NCBI RefSeq assembly: GCF_009295825.1 | Contig: NZ_WHKF01000001.1 | Span: forward strand, 148,988-212,987 | DNA: 64,000 nucleotides | From: Marinifilum sp. N1E240 | GTDB taxonomy: Bacteria; Bacteroidota; Bacteroidia; Bacteroidales; Marinifilaceae | Direction of reading: 5' to 3' | Shown here: positions 10,301-18,136 of the stretch, piece after piece | Position numbering within the stretch: position 1 is the first letter of the stretch | Layout of the letters: each line of letters starts with the position of its first letter | Notes under the pieces: model-generated | What the model was told of the DNA's origin: nothing | Seen by the model: the letters and a program-made list of their open reading frames with translations, nothing else | Database searches by the model: none | Position numbers and translations under genes: made by a program

Positions 10301-11280
10301 ACACACTCGTTCTTTTCTAACAATTGGGATGCCCAATGGCAAATTTGATTGGTTTTTCCGCTTCCTGCACTTCCCAAAAGAATAAAGGCTGTTGATGTTG
10401 ATTTCGCAAATTCCTGAAACGATTGGCTAATCTGATTCCGGTCGGTGAATACCTCGGCATCGTATTTTTCTTTCGACATTTCAGCCAGGAAACCATAGGT
10501 TTGATTGTTAGCTTCTTTCAGATAATCATCCCATTGTTTCTTGCTTTGCAAAAGGCTAATGCCTTCCTTTTTACGTGCCTCGATAACTGAATATTCTTCC
10601 TGTAAATCGAGCATTAAAAGTCCAATTGCAAAGTTGATGGTGTAGTCGCGGAATTCGGTGGTGCAATTTCCAGTGATTAGGCTTTGAGACTGTTTAAAAT
10701 CGCCGGCATTCAAATCAAAACTTTTTAGAATTTCCTTATCTGATAGATCTTTAATCTCAGCTAAAAATGGATCGGTGATCATTCTGCATCCCTTCAGGGT
10801 ATTTATGGCATCGAGCAGGATTTTTTGCTCTACAAAATCGGTAAATTCTACTTGCAGGCGCAGTAGTTCTTCATACTTGCCCTTCTCTTTCCAAACCCTT
10901 GTATTTTCCTCAATTATTGATTGTAGCTCCTTATTTTGAGCGATCAAAAATTGATTGTTTTGCACGTAATCATTCAGACTTGAGTAGTCGCTTAACATGG
11001 CAAGACAGCGCTTGGCACAAAAATTGGTTTGAGTTTTTTCATTGGCAAAAAGCTCTTCCATATTTTCTTGCCAAGCCTTCATAGATTTATTCCAGATGGC
11101 ATGAATGTATTTTAGGAGCCCATTGTTTACATGATTTTTTATTCTGGAGGCTGTACTTAACAGCTCCATGTTTTCATGTTGCTGAAATTCTTTACGGATT
11201 AGGGTTCTTATTTCGCAGCCATTGGCTTTCACCTCCGCTTCGGCAAAGTATCTGATTGGGGATATTTCTGTTATCAGCAT
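7357..11280 (-). CDS. Large NACHT-type STAND NTPase, possible antiviral sensor
   Basis: This 1307-residue protein has a roughly 290-residue N-terminal helical region, a STAND/NACHT ATPase domain, and a long helical C-terminal half (about 600-1300) resembling HEAT/TPR-type sensor repeats. The ATPase motifs are clear: Walker A GSAGSGKT (303-310), Walker B VYLFFDAINE (371-380, with the small residue plus acidic pair typical of NACHT), and a sensor-like SCRSYTW (420-426). STAND proteins are signal-responsive switches; in bacteria many (Avs and NACHT proteins) are anti-phage sensors. No nuclease or other effector motif was recognised in the N-terminal part, so the effector, if any, is unknown. Base composition is like that of its neighbours. 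It is followed after 11 bases by a GDPD gene. Confidence 0.8.
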   Translation of the reverse strand: MLITEISPIRYFAEAEVKANGCEIRTLIRKEFQQHENMELLSTASRIKNHVNNGLLKYIHAIWNKSMKAWQENMEELFANEKTQTNFCAKRCLAMLSDYSSLNDYVQNNQFLIAQNKELQSIIEENTRVWKEKGKYEELLRLQVEFTDFVEQKILLDAINTLKGCRMITDPFLAEIKDLSDKEILKSFDLNAGDFKQSQSLITGNCTTEFRDYTINFAIGLLMLDLQEEYSVIEARKKEGISLLQSKKQWDDYLKEANNQTYGFLAEMSKEKYDAEVFTDRNQISQSFQEFAKSTSTAFILLGSAGSGKTNQICHWASQLLEKNECVICINSKIFSNISLEEYFQTAFGELKLETLLTNLQILANQNRKRVYLFFDAINECVDYFDKSSQKNQKGPIELLKIIDKYFIKHNLPNLKIVISCRSYTWKELIELEASAIKHDLYYSNQRKEEHTTIQHLSESELKCTYKKYQNKYQLKTSSEELFHSDFNLIRNRLSDPLILKMASLVFQNQVLPKDIRLFHSNQLFENLLKEKGITQTAKNKREHILLNKIAKYLWKSGQDSISMEQLILAFDDDDYPLHKLSKSIFDNDEFEFSLVFDALIEKGILKIEKKYGRDEIRFVYERYQEYLFARIFKDQENLKLSHPALTIPAEAYKRELLTGKNYAVVRNALRSALLQDYLDKNNDPKTILSLACDNNYEVQQLVIDALSVILQEDYNQLWSLLEQMLSYNCEHSNEKGKRLDKLEKLLEDYSKKKTNNPSTRYEQRWQERNLILNDLSHTIQVKKIAIYAIYEIFKSDIYQNHLYPKEKHPVSSLLHAMANPISRVRDIVSLYVYYITKLDKNLWSEILDQLAGKMTKSNVILNFWNDSLKKHVFEPAIRISTLLIVEDLSSKKNVDLSKDYDFTFSIINRWIKILTEFSIVFPVLKKFTLRKLATVQSEYVNNGIEYQHFWDKIPIHSQNGEWSHEGYNQVLDYLTNDKEDFIKLHPLAMKAMYSGDSYSFFMLERVLIMQAFKDWKRIENIVQQVNNADVSNPCTDYMQMSIMYVLFRYMIKTKNPDKEAMHLFSVLVYNWTTRCKGSYYAHNNFAANNNKPYKQYTLNWYGAAYCTHYGDGNKREGDEYPMPIFYQLIDEAMQKMDKDLLYCCIENIAVLVTDFGYYKSALQLFEYVVNKIQYESTIIELDSIQVERDNYQDDLRTFLCKTLGTIKSYHHKEVDFFIYNNLRNSTFPEIDKFREELIKYNQSYENIGDLLTHKFGNFIIWSFQNDPKVSASLKQIMQYGTEADNYKGWFKKLSTHVFDQLFGIEF

Positions 11281-11381
11281 ATCTTTTTTTTTACAATGAC
11301 AGATGAAAGTTGTTGTCCATTAAAAGCCTGAATTTACAGAGAATATCTCCAGCTTTTGATCTTATTTTTTTCACTATCATT

Positions 11382-11662
11382 TTTTGGAAATGGAGGTTTC
11401 CAATCATTTCCAAAATTAAAATTTGGCTTCTCTATAGATTTGTTCATAGAAATTTCAACTGAATGTTTGTTCCGTACGAACTTGGTTAGCTACCAAAGAT
11501 AATAAACATTCTCAAAGAGTGAACATAAGCAATTCGATAATTGCTTTGAAAGGACGACTTGTCGTTTTGCTTACTGTTCATTCATCCTTTCACAAACTTT
11601 TTACCAGAAGGTTTTCTGGTTTTCAATTTAAACGCTCACCAAGCTTACTGGGCGAGCTATGT
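11382..11662. other. Intergenic stretch with a series of inverted repeats
   Basis: Between the STAND gene (start 11280, minus) and the lipoprotein gene (start 11685, plus) several perfect or near-perfect stems occur. They are TTTTGGAAATG / CATTTCCAAAA (11382-11415), GCAATT / AATTGC with a CGAT loop (11529-11544), TGAAAGGA / TCCTTTCA (11547-11592, enclosing ACGAC / GTCGT), CCAGAA / TTCTGG, and GCTC / GAGC just before the start codon. It may be a structured leader of the lipoprotein mRNA plus an operator of the STAND gene. No known RNA family was recognised. Confidence 0.4.
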
Positions 11663-11684
11663 CAAATTTTTAAATCCAAAAAAA

Positions 11685-12080
11685 ATGAAAAAATATACAT
11701 TTATTTCGACCGTATTAATCGCTTTATTCTCTTTAATTTTTGTTAGTTGTGATAATAATGATGAGGATTTTGTGCCAGAAAAGCAGACTGTATCTATCAA
11801 ATGGGATAAGTGGAAAACTCAGGTTAAGAGTGGTGATAATGATGATGATCTGTTACCTGATATTCCTATACTAACAGGAAAGGCAAGTAATTCTGATGGT
11901 TCGGCAGCAATTGAAGTGAGTGTTGAATTACAGTCTTTGCCTAATTTTACATTGAAAGATCAATCTGTAACAGATCTAGAAGGAAATTTTATCTTTTATG
12001 ATGTTGCAAAAGGGGCTTATCAGATTGTAGTAAAACAGCACGGAGAGGTAGTAGGAACTTCAGAACTTCTAATAGAGTAA
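11685..12080 (+). CDS. Small lipoprotein with a carboxypeptidase-regulatory-like fold
   Basis: Starting at ATG 11685, the 131-residue protein has a lipoprotein signal (MKKYTF start, lipobox LIFVSC with Cys near residue 18), an acidic stretch (DNNDED), and a beta-sandwich domain. That domain reads ILTGKASNSDGSAAIEVSVELQ, with a NFIFYDVAKGAYQIVVK segment. This is the pattern of CarboxypepD_reg/transthyretin-like domains common on the Bacteroidota surface. An upstream in-frame start at 11559 would add 42 residues but would bury the signal peptide, so it was rejected. A clear terminator follows at 12170. Its function is unknown; it is probably a surface-exposed structural or binding domain. Confidence 0.7.
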   Translation: MKKYTFISTVLIALFSLIFVSCDNNDEDFVPEKQTVSIKWDKWKTQVKSGDNDDDLLPDIPILTGKASNSDGSAAIEVSVELQSLPNFTLKDQSVTDLEGNFIFYDVAKGAYQIVVKQHGEVVGTSELLIE

Positions 12081-12169
12081 GTTAAAGTGATGATTATCCC
12101 ATTTCTATTTAAATTGATCAACTTTTATTGAGTTATAATAGAGGATAATAATAGAAATGTTAAATTTAC

Positions 12170-12201
12170 GAAAGTCATCTTAAAGGATGACTTTCCTTTT
12201 T
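12170..12201 (+). terminator. Intrinsic terminator of the lipoprotein gene
   Basis: GAAAGTCATC (12170-12179) pairs with GATGACTTTC (12186-12195), followed by a run of T. Confidence 0.85.
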
Positions 12202-12252
12202 CAAATGTATTTGTCAGTTTTTAAACTATCTATATTTTAAATGTAATATCAA

Positions 12253-14073
12253 ATGCTAAAAATTATATTCCTTTCTTTAATACTAGTTATAGAAGTTGTA
12301 TATTCTGTAAAAGCTGAATCAGAAAATAAAACTCTTTCTCGAGAGAAAGTGGTTAAATTGATTAAAGTTGGAGTTGTACATTGGTCAAAACAAGAATATG
12401 ATAGTGCTGCATATTATTTGTCTAAAGCAGAAAAGAAGTCAATTGAGATAAAGGACACACAGTTAATGATTTCTTGCACGAATAATATGGGAATGCTTCA
12501 AACATCAATTGGGGAGTATGACAAAGGAATTGAATATTATAAGAAGACTTTAAATCAATTACCTCCTAATAAATCATCAAAATCAAAATTATTGGCTTTA
12601 CTGAATATAGGAATTACCTATAAGAGGAAAGGTGACTACGAAACAGCATTGCATTATTTATTACAAGCACAGATATCTGCCTTAGATTTTCCTAATGGAA
12701 AAGAGTTAGGATCTTGTTATAATGAGATAGGTATTGTGAAATTTTCACAAAAACAATATGAATCTGCAATAGAATATTATCAGAAATCATTAAAAATAAG
12801 AAGGGAAATAGGTTATAAAAAGGGAATTGTTGGATCACTTAATAATATTGGGAATGCATATAAGGAATTAAAGCAATATGATAAGGCATTGAAATTTTTT
12901 CATGAATCTTTAGAACTTAAAAAGCAGTTAGGAAATATTAAATATTTGTCCACAACTTATACCAATATCGGGGAAATGAAATTTCGATTGGGAAATTATG
13001 TCCAAGCTGAAGAAAATTTACAAAAATCACTTTGTTTAAAAGAATTGGGAAAGGATCGTGCTGGTTGTGTTACAAGTCTTTGTTTATTGGGTGAGCTCTA
13101 TATTATACAAAACAAATATACAAATGCTGAAAGTTATCTGTTAAGAGCAATGGCAACTGCAGAAGAAATCAAAGCTTTGGATTTACAAAGAGAAGTTTAT
13201 CTACAATTAAAAAACTTATATGCCGCCCAAAACCAAGGAAAACAAGCCTTGGCTTATTACGACAAATACATTGCAGTAAAAGACAGCATTTTCAATACTG
13301 AAAATATGCAGCACATGCAGGAGATGGAAACCCGTTACCAAACTCGTGAAAAAGAGCAGCAAATAGAGGTGTTGAACATTGAAAAGGAAGCCAAGGAAAA
13401 GGAAAGTTTGTATATGAAGATTGTGCTAGGCGTGTTTTTATTTTCTATGCTACCACTTGCTTTTTTTATGAAACAACGCCATAAAACCAGGTTGTTACAA
13501 GAGAGAATTACCGGAGAAAATAGGGAGTGCAATCGCATTAGTCGCGATTTACACGATGGCGTAGCAAGTAGCTTGAGTCATTTGTGCCGAAGTATAGAAA
13601 AGGAAGATACAGAGCAGGAATTTGCAGTACAGTTACGAAAAATTAGCGATGAGGTGCGAAGCATTTCTCATCAGTTAAATATGACTGCCATTGGCAATCA
13701 AAAGTTTCGAGAGGCTTTGTCCGATTCATTGCCATTGGATCATTTCCCTAAGGATATTGATTTAAAAATTCATTTGTCGGAAGATTTTGAAATTGACGAT
13801 TACAAGAAGAAAGTTTATATCATTCGCATTGTTCAGGAATTGATAAACAACAGTCTAAAACATGCTCAGGCATCTACCATTATCATTAAATTTAAAAAGG
13901 AAAACAGCAAATTGCAATTGGAATATGCCGACGATGGAATTGGTGTAGATTTGGAAAAAATCCGCAAAGGAAATGGCTGGCACAACATTCACGAGCGAGC
14001 GGAATTTTTATCGGGCAAGCTAAAGATTGATAGCTCTGAAGGCAATGGGTTTTATTTGAAGTTGGTGGTTTGA
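12253..14073 (+). CDS. TPR-containing sensor histidine kinase (HisKA_3 type)
   Basis: This 606-residue protein has a signal peptide, about seven tetratricopeptide repeats (residues about 30-345, for example YDSAAYYLSKAEK and YESAIEYYQKSLKIRR), a coiled segment, one membrane helix (about 392-409) and a cytoplasmic kinase core. The phospho-acceptor is His434 in SRDLHDGVAS, the NarX/DesK-type HisKA_3 motif. The ATP-binding part keeps QELINNSLKHA (N box) and ADDGIGVD (G1) with GNGWHNI as the later glycine region. Such kinases normally act on LuxR-type regulators, and one is encoded at 16244-16903 on the other strand, a plausible partner. The signal it senses is unknown; the TPR region should lie in the periplasm. 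Confidence 0.9.
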   Translation: MLKIIFLSLILVIEVVYSVKAESENKTLSREKVVKLIKVGVVHWSKQEYDSAAYYLSKAEKKSIEIKDTQLMISCTNNMGMLQTSIGEYDKGIEYYKKTLNQLPPNKSSKSKLLALLNIGITYKRKGDYETALHYLLQAQISALDFPNGKELGSCYNEIGIVKFSQKQYESAIEYYQKSLKIRREIGYKKGIVGSLNNIGNAYKELKQYDKALKFFHESLELKKQLGNIKYLSTTYTNIGEMKFRLGNYVQAEENLQKSLCLKELGKDRAGCVTSLCLLGELYIIQNKYTNAESYLLRAMATAEEIKALDLQREVYLQLKNLYAAQNQGKQALAYYDKYIAVKDSIFNTENMQHMQEMETRYQTREKEQQIEVLNIEKEAKEKESLYMKIVLGVFLFSMLPLAFFMKQRHKTRLLQERITGENRECNRISRDLHDGVASSLSHLCRSIEKEDTEQEFAVQLRKISDEVRSISHQLNMTAIGNQKFREALSDSLPLDHFPKDIDLKIHLSEDFEIDDYKKKVYIIRIVQELINNSLKHAQASTIIIKFKKENSKLQLEYADDGIGVDLEKIRKGNGWHNIHERAEFLSGKLKIDSSEGNGFYLKLVV

Positions 14074-14251
14074 TTGTTACAATTGAGTTTTTGTATCATG
14101 AATAAGGCAATTATTTTTTCACTCTGAAAAATAAATAAATGAGTCTGTTACTTTGATTGCAATGCTGGGTAAATAGCCTATTATCTTAAACAATTGTAAG
14201 GTATTTCATTTTATTTTTGATTTGGTAAGTTTAGATCAAACAGCTAATAAA

Positions 14252-15175
14252 ATGAATATTCCGATGAAACAAATCCTGCTATTTTTCTCTGTTTTTTTAA
14301 CATCCTTAACTCTTCTTGGTCAAATAAAAAAAGTTGCCATGCTCGAACCTATTGCTCAAACCGAAGGGGTAACGGTAATGGTTAAAGGAATGGTTCGAGG
14401 AGAACTTACTAAATCGATTAGTAAAGAACCTGGTTTTAATGCCTTTACTCGCACCGATATCGATAAAATGATGAAAGAGCTGAAGTTTCAAGATTCAGGT
14501 ATGGTTAATGACGAACAGAGAATTAAATTGGGTCAACTTTCAGGAGCTGATTATGTGTGTGTATCGAAAGTGACAAAAGATGGAAATGCCTATTATTTGG
14601 AAGCATTTTTAGTGCATTTGGAAAGTGGAAGAATAGACAATCCTGCCTCAGCTTTTGTTGAAGGTGGTTATGCATCTGTAAATAAAGCCTGTCAGAAAAT
14701 TGCCGGTGAAATGGTAGGGAAAAAGGTGGATGTGCAAATACCAATTGTTGAAAAGAAAATAGATGCGAAATATCAAAAAGAAGCTAGCTCTAAAATGACA
14801 GTCTCTACCAAACAACCATTTGAAATCTATAATGTGTCGGTGAACTTTAAAAACCATAAAATAATGGTAATTGATAAAGATTTTACCAAAGGAATGACAA
14901 AAGGTGAGGCTGTAAAAGCATGTAAGAATTTAAATTATGGTGGATATAACGATTGGCGATTACCTACCCAACAGGAGATAATTGTGCTTCATCAGCACAG
15001 GCTTGAATTAACAGGATTAAATCATAAACAATACTGGTATACTGAAAGAGGTAGAATTGGGAGTTTAAATTTTAAAAGTTTTGCTTCTAGATATGAATCA
15101 TCCCGAAAGAATGCCTGGTGGAAAGGTTATGATGATACAAGATTGGGAGTTAGATGTGTAAGAACTGTAAATTAA
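14252..15175 (+). CDS. Exported CsgG/LpoB-like protein with a C-terminal DUF1566 domain
   Basis: The start at ATG 14252 (or ATG 14264) gives a signal peptide ending near LLGQ; the TTG at 14222 would bury it. Residues about 25-140 resemble the CsgG/LpoB/FlgO-like fold that occurs in outer-membrane lipoproteins: VAMLEPI, then GELTKSIS, then FTRTDIDKMMKE, then LGQLSGADYVCVSKV. The last 80 residues match DUF1566 (Lcl C-terminal-like): GGYNDWRLPT, and GVRCVR at the end. No lipobox Cys is visible. It lies 4 bases before the LPP20-like gene at 15180. A role in envelope assembly together with the LPP20-like proteins is an inference from this pairing. Confidence 0.65.
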   Translation: MNIPMKQILLFFSVFLTSLTLLGQIKKVAMLEPIAQTEGVTVMVKGMVRGELTKSISKEPGFNAFTRTDIDKMMKELKFQDSGMVNDEQRIKLGQLSGADYVCVSKVTKDGNAYYLEAFLVHLESGRIDNPASAFVEGGYASVNKACQKIAGEMVGKKVDVQIPIVEKKIDAKYQKEASSKMTVSTKQPFEIYNVSVNFKNHKIMVIDKDFTKGMTKGEAVKACKNLNYGGYNDWRLPTQQEIIVLHQHRLELTGLNHKQYWYTERGRIGSLNFKSFASRYESSRKNAWWKGYDDTRLGVRCVRTVN

Positions 15176-15179
15176 GTTT

Positions 15180-16235
15180 ATGATGAAGTGTGTTAAGTTG
15201 TTAATATTGATTTTTATGGGACAATTAACTTATGCTCAATCGACAGATTGGATGACAGAAGATTACCGTAGGTTAAATTTCCCGAATAATAATTACCTAA
15301 CAGCATTTGTTAGTGGTGAAAAGAATCAGGATGAAGAATTATCTGATGCGATTGCTCGAATTAAAGAATTAGCCAAAGAAGAAATCTCTTCTAATATCTT
15401 AACTACGATAAAAAGCAGTTCTGAATTAAATTTAGTAAGTAGAGTAGATGAAGGAGCAGAAAAGATTAACCAATCGTATTCTACAAGTATTAAATCATCA
15501 AGCTTTACAAAAATTAATGGAATTCATGTAGATACTCATGTACAAAAAGGGAAAAAGAGAAAACAGCTGATTTATGCTTTTGCGTATGTTAGAAAAGAAG
15601 ATTTGATAAGCTATTATAAAAAGGATATTAAGAAAAAAATGAGTGAGCTTGAATCTTTTATTAATACAGCGGATCAACACATTAAAAATCTTGAAAATAG
15701 TAAAGCAAAGGAAAAATTTTTAGCTGCAAGAAGAATGTATAATGAAATTGATTTTGATTACGAAATTTTGATGGCACTTGATGGTGAACTACTAAGTTTA
15801 GGGATTAGTGTAGATGATATTATTAAAGTGAAAGAAGAAGTTGAAAAGGGTTTACACGCTATTAAATCTGGACCGAGCTTTTATTTACAAATACAATCTG
15901 AAATTTTTAATACGAAAACTTCCGTTCTTGCGAACAAATTAAAGGCAGAGTTGGCAGAAAGTAAATATTCTTATACTAGACTAATTGCTAATGCAGATTG
16001 GTTAATAAGAATTAATGCCAAGGCTCGAAAGCACAACAATAATTATGGTACATACATTAGCTATGTGGATGCTACGGTTTGTTTTGAGAAAACATTTAAT
16101 AAAGAAGAAGTATATCAGAATACAATAAAACAAAAGGGCGTTAGTATGAATAATTTTAAAGATGCATCGGAATTGGCTTACGAAGATCTTGCTAAAAAAA
16201 TCAAGGACTTAATGATTGAATTTTGTACAGATTAA
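15180..16235 (+). CDS. Exported LPP20-like protein
   Basis: This 351-residue protein has a signal peptide (cleavage near TYAQ) followed by an LPP20-type domain with YLTAFVSGE, then a long helix with DAIARIKELAKEEISS and a YAFAYVRKEDL strand. The middle (about 145-185) is a helical coiled region resembling a TPR-like linker. The C-terminal third is a second alpha/beta region that ends in a helix with ASELAYEDLAKKIKDL, as in CsgG/LpoB-like proteins. The layout is the same as the 18794-20203 protein (LPP20 domain, helical hairpin, C-terminal alpha/beta). It follows the CsgG-like gene by 4 bases and is surely in the same operon. Start 15180 or 15183 are equally possible. Confidence 0.65.
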   Translation: MMKCVKLLILIFMGQLTYAQSTDWMTEDYRRLNFPNNNYLTAFVSGEKNQDEELSDAIARIKELAKEEISSNILTTIKSSSELNLVSRVDEGAEKINQSYSTSIKSSSFTKINGIHVDTHVQKGKKRKQLIYAFAYVRKEDLISYYKKDIKKKMSELESFINTADQHIKNLENSKAKEKFLAARRMYNEIDFDYEILMALDGELLSLGISVDDIIKVKEEVEKGLHAIKSGPSFYLQIQSEIFNTKTSVLANKLKAELAESKYSYTRLIANADWLIRINAKARKHNNNYGTYISYVDATVCFEKTFNKEEVYQNTIKQKGVSMNNFKDASELAYEDLAKKIKDLMIEFCTD

Positions 16236-16243
16236 AAGTACCA

Positions 16244-16903
16244 TTAGTCATTCATTGTCCTATTCCAAAAATGCTTTAAACCATCCTTACTTTTCACATT
16301 TAACTTACGGTAAATATTGGAGAGGTGCTTTTTCATGGTGTTTAGTCGAATACCTAATTTGTTTGCCAATAAATCGTTACTACTGGTATTTTCTTCGGAG
16401 ATTAACTGAAGCGCTTTTTTCTCTGTTTTGGTTAGCGACTTTAGTTTTTCGTAATCGGTACTGTAGTATTTGCTTTCCTGTTCTTCAATTGCTTTTTTGA
16501 ACTTTAGATAAGAGCTGGATTCATAAAAAACATCATCAGGCTGATCTAGCACTGCATCAACAGTCTCAAGCATTTCCTTTTCGCTGGCATCTTTGTTTAG
16601 ATACGAATTAAAACCTGCTTCGCGAATGTCTTTAAGAACCTGGTTAATTTTATGGCTGGTGTAAGCAATGCATTTTATATTGCTCTTTTTCTGTTTCACT
16701 TCTTTTACAAAGGAGATCCCATCTTCCTGATTGTTGTATTCCAAATCAACAATCATAAATTCCACATCTCGATTTTGAATAAAAGGCATTGCTTTCGACG
16801 GAGAACTGAATCCTTCCACACGAGCTTCGGGAAACATTTCTTTTAAAAGTTTCTCACTGGCTGTTCTCAATAAAGTGTGATCTTCTACGACTAATATATT
16901 CAT
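16244..16903 (-). CDS. LuxR/NarL-type response regulator
   Basis: Starting at 16903 the 219-residue protein has a receiver domain (MNILVVEDHTLLR, acidic pocket Glu7/Asp8, phospho-acceptor Asp53 in FMIVDLEY, conserved Lys in YLNKDAS). It ends in a LuxR-type helix-turn-helix (LTKTEKKALQLISEENTSSN, then LANKLGIRLNTMKKHLSNIYRKLNV). A longer start at 16969 adds 22 residues ahead of the canonical receiver start and was rejected. It lies convergent with the LPP20-like gene (8 bases apart). The nearby HisKA_3 kinase at 12253 is its likely partner by family rule. It binds DNA; its targets are unknown, though the adjacent envelope genes are candidates. Confidence 0.88.
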   Translation of the reverse strand: MNILVVEDHTLLRTASEKLLKEMFPEARVEGFSSPSKAMPFIQNRDVEFMIVDLEYNNQEDGISFVKEVKQKKSNIKCIAYTSHKINQVLKDIREAGFNSYLNKDASEKEMLETVDAVLDQPDDVFYESSSYLKFKKAIEEQESKYYSTDYEKLKSLTKTEKKALQLISEENTSSNDLLANKLGIRLNTMKKHLSNIYRKLNVKSKDGLKHFWNRTMND

Positions 16904-17151
16904 TTTAGAAAATAATGGTATTAAGCTAGTGGGGTAATCGAAAATAGAAATTAATAGTGGAATATTCATTTACTAGTTAATTTATTTTATGAATAGCATG
17001 ATTCTGGGTTTTAATCATTGAATTGCTTGTTTGGAGAGTTCAAAATTGGCTTTTGATAATTTGCTAGCCAGGATTTGTACTACTTCGGGTTATTTTAAAG
17101 ATCATCAGGAATGGTGAATTTCGCAGGTATAAACCTTTAAAACTATCTGCT

Positions 17152-17892
17152 ATGTCAAACTATTTAATCGTCGACACCGACAAAAAAGCCAGTAATGACC
17201 TTAAATTAAAATTAAGAGAGGTGGAATCTAAGTGTGGTATATATCAGGCTTATACTATAGAGGAGGCACTTTTGCTTTATGTCTTACACAAGCCTCAAGT
17301 AATTTTTTTAGAAGTGAAATTAAAGAATGATAATGGCTTTGAATTGATACATCAATTGCTGGAATTAGGGGAACATCCGAAGTTTGCTTTTGTAACTAAG
17401 AGTAAAGACTTTACGATTAAAGCCATTCGATCATCAGCTGTAGATTATTTACTGAAACCTGTAAACAAGGAAGATCTGCAATTTTGTTTGAACAGAGTTC
17501 AGTGTTTAGAAGATGAGGAGTTGGAGAAGCAAAAAATGTCGGAATTATTCTTGAAATTGAGAATTAACAAAAGAGTAAGAATAAATACCCGAGTGGGTTT
17601 TGAAGTAATTAAACCTGAAGAAATTTTATATTGTAAGGCGGATCGAAACTATACCGATATCAAGTTGGTGAGTGGATCTTGTTTAACCACTTCGAACACA
17701 CTAAGCAGTGTGATTCAACAATTGCCAACAGAATTGTTCTTTAGAATCGGTCGATCGGCTACGATTAATCTGGATTATTTAAAATCGGTAAATCGCAAAG
17801 AAAAGCAGTGTTTGTTGTGTTGTGATAATGAAATTTACAAATTGCCAATGTCACCGAATCGTGTTCATCAATTATCAGAAGTATTGCGGTAA
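17152..17892 (+). CDS. LytTR-type response regulator with Glu in place of the phospho-acceptor Asp
   Basis: This 246-residue protein has a receiver domain (residues 1-118) and a LytTR DNA-binding domain (about 140-246; EEILYCKADRNYT, LPTELFFRIGRSATINLDYL). The receiver keeps Asp8, Thr82 and Lys102 (LLKPV) but has Glu54 in VIFLEVKL where the phosphorylated Asp is expected. Glu at this place can mimic phosphorylation, so the protein may be constitutively active or regulated in another way. No histidine kinase of the LytS type lies beside it. A 61-codon gene follows after 3 bases. Confidence 0.9.
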   Translation: MSNYLIVDTDKKASNDLKLKLREVESKCGIYQAYTIEEALLLYVLHKPQVIFLEVKLKNDNGFELIHQLLELGEHPKFAFVTKSKDFTIKAIRSSAVDYLLKPVNKEDLQFCLNRVQCLEDEELEKQKMSELFLKLRINKRVRINTRVGFEVIKPEEILYCKADRNYTDIKLVSGSCLTTSNTLSSVIQQLPTELFFRIGRSATINLDYLKSVNRKEKQCLLCCDNEIYKLPMSPNRVHQLSEVLR

Positions 17893-17895
17893 GTT

Positions 17896-18081
17896 ATGAA
17901 GATATTGAAGGATTTATTTGACTTGCTAAACGATAGGGGATTTTCCATTTATTGTAATAGTTGTCGAGAGGCAATAGATAAAGTGGAAATTATTCCGTAT
18001 CAAAAAGAATTGGTTTGCAAATATGGCGGGCATCGGAATAGTATAGCGATTGATCGGGATGGGAATATTATTCGGATATAA
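17896..18081 (+). CDS. Small hypothetical protein with two CxxC-like cysteines
   Basis: This 61-residue protein starts 3 bases after the LytTR regulator and ends just before a strong hairpin, so it appears to be the last gene of that transcript. It contains YCNSC and a later LVCKYGG, a weak zinc-ribbon-like set, and ends in a beta hairpin IAIDRDGNIIRI. No family was recognised. Confidence 0.5.
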   Translation: MKILKDLFDLLNDRGFSIYCNSCREAIDKVEIIPYQKELVCKYGGHRNSIAIDRDGNIIRI

Positions 18082-18118
18082 AAAAACAGCGCATGAAGAA
18101 TTTCTCCATGCGCCGTTT
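18080..18118. terminator. Bidirectional intrinsic terminator
   Basis: GCGCATG (18089-18095) pairs with CATGCGC (18107-18113), with inner AGAA/TTCT pairing. A seven-A run on the left gives a good U tract for the minus-strand lipoprotein gene. It also closes the plus-strand 17152-18081 pair. Confidence 0.85.
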
Positions 18119-18136
18119 ATAGATGTGTATAATTTC

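Noticed and set aside
11519..11746. Open frame overlapping the lipoprotein start
   Set aside because: It is in another frame, crosses the hairpin series and lacks protein-like composition; the lipoprotein in the right frame has a clean signal peptide.
14194..14219. TTG with TATTTTTG as promoter of the CsgG-like gene
   Set aside because: The spacer is 15 bases, shorter than the 17-23 usual for Bacteroidota promoters.
16216..16500. Open frame on the plus strand over the LuxR regulator
   Set aside because: It is a shadow of the well-supported response-regulator gene on the other strand.
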